Positions 59,255-64,000 of a DNA stretch of 64,000 bases are shown here, in pieces (position 1 is the first letter of the stretch; every line of letters starts with the position of its first letter). The stretch spans positions 1 to 64,000 of the forward strand of contig JADKHC010000019.1 in the NCBI GenBank assembly GCA_016721945.1, given 5' to 3'. The notes beneath the pieces are model-generated. The model was not told where the DNA came from and did not search any database. It saw only the letters and a program-made list of their open reading frames with translations. The stretch comes from Verrucomicrobiota bacterium. Its GTDB lineage: Bacteria; Verrucomicrobiota; Verrucomicrobiia; Opitutales; Opitutaceae. The position numbers and the translations under genes are program-made.

Positions 59255-59330
59255 CGTGGGACGCACAGACTGTTTATAACGCCGTAAAGGGCAAGTGTGG
59301 GAATCAGGTCGGTGATGCGGCTCTCTTTGC

Positions 59331-59347
59331 CGCAGGTTATACCTGCG
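59331..59347. promoter_or_regulatory. candidate operator palindrome (MarR-type)
   Basis: CGCAGGTTATACCTGCG is a perfect 17-base palindrome (7-base arms, TAT centre) between the divergent HemX-like gene and the small-ORF/MarR/RND gene set. MarR regulators bind such palindromes of 16-20 bases; binding here is not shown. Confidence 0.35.
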
Positions 59348-59452
59348 ATCTGGTTGAGATGTTATAGAGCTTGGAGCGTTTTTGGCCTATGCTTATTTGA
59401 GATAGGGCATTGGTCTTCGAAGTATTTCCAGAATTGCCCGAATTAAGGCATT

Positions 59453-59593
59453 ATGAGCGCCGTGAAATTGTCCGACTCCGATCACTCTGTATTAAAAAAC
59501 TCCCTACACGGTTTTTTCCTGGCCGCAGAATCAGCGGCGAGGAACGGTGGTGCGGAAGAATGCTGCCAATCGCAAGGAGGGCCAAGTCTATGA
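59453..59593 (+). CDS. 46-residue small ORF
   Basis: Begins MSAVKLSDSDHSVLKNS, continues HGFFLAAESAARNGGAEECC and ends QSQGGPSL. An AAGG lies just upstream of the ATG. The last four bases are ATGA, which also start the next small ORF. Two adjacent cysteines are notable. No family recognised. Evidence is the start site, coupling and coding character only. Confidence 0.45.
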   Translation: MSAVKLSDSDHSVLKNSLHGFFLAAESAARNGGAEECCQSQGGPSL

Positions 59594-59673
59594 TCCCTGT
59601 GGTTTGCACGCTGCTCTTGCTCGTCGTCGTGGTTGCCTGGGATGTCGAGGCATCGGGTAAGGACAAATCTTAG
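59590..59673 (+). CDS. 27-residue single-span membrane peptide
   Basis: MIPVVCTLLLLVVVVAWDVE then ASGKDKS: a short transmembrane helix with a charged tail. GGAGGGCCAAGTCT places a strong Shine-Dalgarno (GGAGG) nine bases before the ATG. It overlaps the 46-residue ORF by four bases and ends 19 bases before the MarR gene. Small membrane peptides of this kind often modulate transporters or oxidases; its partner is unknown. Confidence 0.45.
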   Translation: MIPVVCTLLLLVVVVAWDVEASGKDKS

Positions 59674-59692
59674 GACAGATTTTTTCGGTGTC

Positions 59693-60313
59693 ATGAAAGC
59701 TCAACGCGTCCACGTGAAAAAACCAAAATCTGCGGCGAGCCCGAAACGGATCGTCACGGAGAAGCGGGGTGTTGTAGCGCGGCGGAGTTCTGCGGCAGCG
59801 AGCACGTTTTCTCCTGACGTAAGTAACCAAGAGACATTTCCCATCCAGCATTTGTTGCGGATTGCCCGCCAGAGCGGCGTTGCTGAGCCAATGGCCTGCG
59901 CGTCCTCATTAACGTTGCTTATCACTAGCCGGGCGGTGAATCACTGCCTGCATCGTGTATTGAAACCGCTGGGTTTATCTGAGGGTCGGTTTGTGGCGCT
60001 CGTGACGCTCTATGCGCTCGACCCGATGCCGACTAGTTCGGCGGATCTCGCTTATCACACCGAGATCACGAGGCCTGCGATGACGGGATTATTGGACACG
60101 ATGGAAGAACGTGGCTGGATCCATCGCAAACACCGTGTAAATGCCGACCGGCGGTTTTCGTGCGTGTCGCTGACTGACTCGGGCCGGGAGGTCACGACTT
60201 TTGCTATTCAACGCTTCCTCAAATCGGCGGCCGAAATCTCTGAGGATCTGAAACCGACACAGCACAAACTGTTCGACAAGATTTGCGCGCAATTTCGTCG
60301 CCGCAGTTTGTGA
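59693..60313 (+). CDS. MarR-family transcriptional regulator
   Basis: A 206-residue regulator, with a basic 60-residue N-terminal tail not usual in the family (KAQRVHVKKPKSAASPKRIV). The winged helix follows: LKPLGLSEGRFVALVTLYAL, AYHTEITRPAMTGLLDTMEE and RGWIHRKHRVNADRRFSCVS. MarR proteins usually repress neighbouring efflux genes and are released by phenolic or other ligands. Adjacent to the adaptor and RND pump, so local control is likely. The ATG at 59693 avoids overlap with the peptide ORF. Confidence 0.88.
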   Translation: MKAQRVHVKKPKSAASPKRIVTEKRGVVARRSSAAASTFSPDVSNQETFPIQHLLRIARQSGVAEPMACASSLTLLITSRAVNHCLHRVLKPLGLSEGRFVALVTLYALDPMPTSSADLAYHTEITRPAMTGLLDTMEERGWIHRKHRVNADRRFSCVSLTDSGREVTTFAIQRFLKSAAEISEDLKPTQHKLFDKICAQFRRRSL

Positions 60314-60382
60314 CACAACGGTGACATGAAACATTTCTCCGACTGCTATTCTAGATTAAGCTGACTCCATCGATTTTTACTT

Positions 60383-61483
60383 ATGACTAAACGCATTGTC
60401 CTCACTGTCTTGATTGCCCTCGTTGTTTTTGGCGCGATCTTTGGCTACAAATTTTACAGCATCAGCAAGATGATGGCTGCGCGTGCCGGGATGCAAATGC
60501 CGCCGGTCACGGTGAGCGTAGCGAGTGTGCAGAAGCAGACCTGGCCCAATATGCTTACGGCGGTTGGTTCGTTAGCGAGTTATCGTGGCATCACAGTGAA
60601 GACCGAGTTGGAAGGGCCGGTGCGCGAGATCGTGGCACAATCGGGCGCCGTGGTCGCACAGGGTGATTTGCTCGTGGTGCTCGATACTGCGATGGAGGAA
60701 GCGCAACTTAGTGGTCTCGAAGCGCAGGCGAAACTGGCTGAAATCAACCTGACGCGTGCGCGCGAACTTCGCACGAATGGCACTAACACGCCTTCTGATC
60801 TCGATGGGGCCGAGGCTTCTTCGATTCAGAGCAAGGCCGCAGTTTCTCAGCTTCGTGTCACGCTCGCAAAGAAACGCATCGTCGCTCCTTTTGCCGGACG
60901 ACTCGGTATCGTCAAAGTTTATCCAGGCCAATTTCTGAGCAAGGGCGATTCACTCGTTGTCCTTGAATGTATCGATCCGATCCATGTCGATTTCTCGCTG
61001 CCGCAACAGGACTTGAGCCGTCTGGCAGTTGATCAAATCGTTAACCTAAAGGTGGACGCTTTCCCTGGACGAGTTTTTGAGGCAAAGATCACGGCCATCA
61101 GCCCGCGTATCTCGGATGCGACGCGCAGTGTTGATGTGCGGGCAACTTTGGAAAACAAGGACGAAGCGTTGCGCCCTGGTATGTATGCCCGGGTTGAAGC
61201 GTTGCTTCCGCCGACTGAAAATGCGCTCGTGCTGCCTGGTGCTGCGGTGGTGCACAATCCCTACGGCGAGACTGTTTATGTAATAGATAATGGTTTGGCA
61301 AAACAGCGTTTCATCAAAACCGGTCCGCAGCGCGGAGATCTCATTCTGGTCACAGACGGGCTGAAGGAGGGCGATCAGGTCGTCACGGCCGGACAGATCA
61401 AGCTGCGTAACGGCAGCGCGGTGCGCATCGATAATTCGGCTGCGCCCGAAGCCAACCCAGCCCCTAAGCCCAACGAAAGTTAA
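60383..61483 (+). CDS. RND efflux periplasmic adaptor
   Basis: A 366-residue membrane-fusion protein with an uncleaved or signal-like N-terminal segment (IVLTVLIALVVFGAIFGYKF). Adaptor hallmarks are the lipoyl half-motifs (ITVKTELEGPVREIVAQSGA, KKRIVAPFAGRLGIVKVYPG), a helical hairpin between them and beta-barrel segments (NLKVDAFPGRVFEAKITAIS). It connects the inner-membrane pump to an outer-membrane channel. It precedes the pump gene by 12 bases; a TolC partner is not adjacent. Confidence 0.93.
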   Translation: MTKRIVLTVLIALVVFGAIFGYKFYSISKMMAARAGMQMPPVTVSVASVQKQTWPNMLTAVGSLASYRGITVKTELEGPVREIVAQSGAVVAQGDLLVVLDTAMEEAQLSGLEAQAKLAEINLTRARELRTNGTNTPSDLDGAEASSIQSKAAVSQLRVTLAKKRIVAPFAGRLGIVKVYPGQFLSKGDSLVVLECIDPIHVDFSLPQQDLSRLAVDQIVNLKVDAFPGRVFEAKITAISPRISDATRSVDVRATLENKDEALRPGMYARVEALLPPTENALVLPGAAVVHNPYGETVYVIDNGLAKQRFIKTGPQRGDLILVTDGLKEGDQVVTAGQIKLRNGSAVRIDNSAAPEANPAPKPNES

Positions 61484-61495
61484 GCGGAGCCTGCC

Positions 61496-64000
61496 ATGCG
61501 TTTCACCGATCTATTTATCCGCCGTCCCATTCTTGCGACGGTGGTCAATCTCTTCCTCTTGCTGGGTGGGTGGCTGGCCTTCAATGCCATGGTCATTCGC
61601 CAGTACCCGGTCACAAACAATGCCGTGGTCAAAGTCACGACGACGTATCCTGGCGCGAGTGCTGACCTCGTGCGCGGTTTCATCACGACACCGTTGGAGC
61701 GCGAAATTTCCTCGGCTGACGGTCTCGATTACGTCGAGTCGGTCAGCGGTTCCAATGTCTCGGTTATCACGGCGAAGTTGCGCCTCAACTACGATCCCAA
61801 CGACGCGCTCACGCAGATTACGTCCAAGGTGAATCGCGTACGCCGCGAGTTGCCGAGTGGCGCCGAAGATCCGGTTTTCGACGTGTCGGTAGGCGAGAGT
61901 ACGGCGTCGATGTACCTGAGTTTTTCCAGCGACAAACTTGAGGCTAACCAGATCACAGACTACCTTGTCCGCGTGGTGCAGCCCAAGTTGACCACGGTCG
62001 AGGGTGTGCAAAAAGTTGATATCCTCGGCGGTCGCACGTTTGCGATGCGCATTTGGTTGAAGGATGATCGCATGGCTGCACTTGGTCTGAGTGCCGCAAC
62101 CGTTCGCCAGAAACTAGCTTCACAAAACTATCTCTCCGCCGTCGGTCAGACCAAGGGTTCGATGATTTCGGTCAACCTCACTGCGAAGACCGATCTGCAC
62201 ACGGCCGAGGAATTCCGCCAGATGGTGATTCGCGAAAAGGATGGCCGCATCGTCCGGCTTGGCGATATCGCCGATGTTGTGCTTGGGGCAGAAGACTACA
62301 GTTCCAGTCTGACTTTTAACGGCCTCGTCGCGACGGGTATGAGCATCAGTGTGCTGCCGACGGCGAACTCCATCGACGTCATCAAGCGGGTGCATGAGGT
62401 ATGGCCGGACTTGGTCAGTCAGTTCCCGGCCGGTTTGCAGGCCAATATTATTTATGACGCCACGGCGTTTATCAATGACTCGATCACGGAGGTCATTCAC
62501 ACGCTGCTCGAAGCCATGCTGATCGTGGTCGTCGTGATCTATCTTTTCCTGGGGTCGTTCCGTTCGGTGGTAATTCCCATCGTAGCCATCCCGCTTTCGC
62601 TGGTCGGCGGCGGCATTCTGATGCTCGCCTTCGGTTTCTCGATCAATCTGCTCACGCTGCTCGCGATGGTTCTGGCGATCGGTTTGGTCGTCGACGATGC
62701 GATTGTCGTGGTTGAAAATATCCATCGACATATCGAAGAAGGGCTCACGCCATTTGATGCGGCAATCAAGGGCGCGCACGAGTTGGTTGGTCCCGTGATC
62801 GCCATGACCATCACGCTGGCTGCCGTGTACGCGCCGATCGGTCTGCAATCGGGCGTAACCGGAGCGCTATTCCGGGAATTTGCGTTTACGTTGGCTGGTT
62901 CGGTTGTGGTATCGGGCTTCGTGGCTTTAACGCTTTCGCCGATGCTGAGCTCGAAGCTGTTGCGCCATAATCCCAATCCGCGTGGTTTCGAGCACATGCT
63001 CGATGTTGGCTTCGAAAAGTTCCGTGGCGCTTATGAGCGTTTCCTCGATTTGGTGCTGAAAACTCGTCCCGCAGTGGTGATCGTGGCGGCGCTGATTTTT
63101 GCCAGCATCTACCCGTTTTTCCTGATGACGAAGAGGGAGATGGCTCCGGCGGAAGACCGCGGCTTCGTACTCGGCATCATCAGTGGTGCGCCCAATGCGA
63201 CGCTTGACCAAACCCAACGTTACACGGCGCAGTTGCAGCCGTTGATCGCGAAGTCATTTCCGGAAACAGAAATCTCTTTCGGAATCCTCGGCTTCGATAT
63301 GGTGAGTGGCATGGCCAATCCATCTGGCGGTATGCTCGGCCAGGTGCTCAAGCCCTGGAACCAACGGACACGTGGTGCCGCAGATTTCGCGGCGCAGTTT
63401 GGCGGTGCGGCGAGTTCGATCTCTGGTCTTAATGTTGCGGCCGTTTTGCCTGCATCGCTACCGGGTGCGGGTGGTGGTTTGCCCGTGCAGTTTGTCGTCA
63501 GCTCAACTCAGGATCATGCTCGCGTGGTCGAGGTGGCCAACGACCTTCTTCAACGTGCGCTGGCCAGCGGCAAATTTGTCTACGGCGACAACAGCCTGAA
63601 ATTTGACCAGCCGCAGGCCGATCTCACGATCGATAAAGACAAGGCCGCGCTGCTCGGCATGGATATGTCACAGCTCAGCGCCGATCTCGGTTCCATGCTT
63701 GGCGGTGGCTATGTGAACCGGTTTTCCATCGAAGGCCGTGCCTACAAGGTTACGCCACAAGTTACGCGTACCTCGCGTCTCACTGCCGAACAAATCGGCA
63801 GCTACTATGTTTCGACAGGCAAGGGCGAACTCGTGCCGCTCTCCAGCATTGCCACGATCAGCTATTCCACCCAGCCGCGTAATCTGACTCGTTTCCAGCA
63901 GCTCAACTCCGCGACGCTGGGTCTCGTGCCGCGTCCTGGAATTTCGCTCGGTGAAGCGCTCGACTGGCTCACGGCCGAGTCCAAACAGGTTTTCCCTGAA
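61496..64000 (+). CDS. RND multidrug efflux permease, partial at window end
   Basis: Runs off the right edge after 835 codons with no stop; the complete protein should be about 1020-1050 residues. MRFTDLFIRRPILATVVNLF is the typical N-terminus. The first periplasmic PN1/PC1 region (YPGASADLVRGFITTPLERE) leads to TM4 with GLVVDDAIVVVENIHRHIEE, bearing the proton-relay aspartates of HAE1 pumps. GGAG lies a few bases before the ATG at 61496. Together with the adaptor it forms a proton-driven drug or solvent efflux system. Confidence 0.95.
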   Translation, partial: MRFTDLFIRRPILATVVNLFLLLGGWLAFNAMVIRQYPVTNNAVVKVTTTYPGASADLVRGFITTPLEREISSADGLDYVESVSGSNVSVITAKLRLNYDPNDALTQITSKVNRVRRELPSGAEDPVFDVSVGESTASMYLSFSSDKLEANQITDYLVRVVQPKLTTVEGVQKVDILGGRTFAMRIWLKDDRMAALGLSAATVRQKLASQNYLSAVGQTKGSMISVNLTAKTDLHTAEEFRQMVIREKDGRIVRLGDIADVVLGAEDYSSSLTFNGLVATGMSISVLPTANSIDVIKRVHEVWPDLVSQFPAGLQANIIYDATAFINDSITEVIHTLLEAMLIVVVVIYLFLGSFRSVVIPIVAIPLSLVGGGILMLAFGFSINLLTLLAMVLAIGLVVDDAIVVVENIHRHIEEGLTPFDAAIKGAHELVGPVIAMTITLAAVYAPIGLQSGVTGALFREFAFTLAGSVVVSGFVALTLSPMLSSKLLRHNPNPRGFEHMLDVGFEKFRGAYERFLDLVLKTRPAVVIVAALIFASIYPFFLMTKREMAPAEDRGFVLGIISGAPNATLDQTQRYTAQLQPLIAKSFPETEISFGILGFDMVSGMANPSGGMLGQVLKPWNQRTRGAADFAAQFGGAASSISGLNVAAVLPASLPGAGGGLPVQFVVSSTQDHARVVEVANDLLQRALASGKFVYGDNSLKFDQPQADLTIDKDKAALLGMDMSQLSADLGSMLGGGYVNRFSIEGRAYKVTPQVTRTSRLTAEQIGSYYVSTGKGELVPLSSIATISYSTQPRNLTRFQQLNSATLGLVPRPGISLGEALDWLTAESKQVFPE

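Overview
The window looks like a chromosomal segment of a GC-rich Gram-negative bacterium of the Verrucomicrobiota, probably near the Opitutaceae. This placement is inference. It rests on Gloeo_Verruco-type repeats in a lipoprotein, a 23S rRNA-intervening-sequence/four-helix-bundle protein, a long purF, outer-membrane genes (lpxB, lolCD, tolB, TolC, RND efflux) and typical codon use. No rRNA operon, CRISPR array, intact transposase or prophage is visible. One tRNA gene (Gln, UUG) is present.

Layout. 0-1.8 kb: a lower-GC pair, a Sel1/trypsin-like protease and a PD-(D/E)XK-like protein. 1.8-3.4 kb: murI and a frameshifted four-helix-bundle gene. 3.8-7.6 kb: ychJ and the urease accessory genes ureE-F-G-D without ureABC, then a small His-rich membrane protein. 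7.7-9.1 kb: a candidate sigma-54 promoter with a small-RNA-like unit, a Dabb protein, tRNA-Gln and a GIY-YIG gene. 9.2-12.6 kb: meaB, a damaged methyltransferase gene and an RsmB-like RNA methyltransferase. 12.9-22.2 kb: a tightly packed minus-strand operon of TolC, a small protein, two PhnD-like binding proteins, a HAMP histidine kinase and two hybrid kinases. 22.6-38.4 kb: mostly housekeeping genes (dnaE, rpsU, tlpA-like, mrp, tolB, sodA, tadA, infA, xerD, purF, purM) with an ORF6N gene between purF and purM. 38.9-48.2 kb: cell-surface and membrane genes (S26 peptidase-like, VWA protein, frameshifted lipoprotein, MscS channel). 48.6-53 kb: rsmH, higBA, a duplicated-domain membrane protein, lysS. 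53-59.3 kb: lolC-lolD-oxidoreductase-lpxB and the hemX/ccsA-like-hemA pair. 59.4-64 kb: two tiny overlapping ORFs, a MarR regulator, an RND adaptor and an RND pump that runs off the end.

The intergenic DNA is unusually rich in structured repeats. I see at least two MITE-like families with terminal inverted repeats, a dispersed hairpin family built on GCAAAGACGCAAAG-type arms, and single-copy paired hairpins. Some touch coding sequence: one forms the C-terminus of HemA, one sits in frame inside a methyltransferase gene, and one abuts that gene's stop codon. Two genes carry single-base frameshifts next to short homopolymers, which may be real or sequencing errors.

The best candidates for something undescribed are the TolC/PhnD/histidine-kinase operon, the sigma-54/small-RNA unit beside the urease genes, the repeat families, and the tiny coupled ORFs ahead of the MarR/RND genes.
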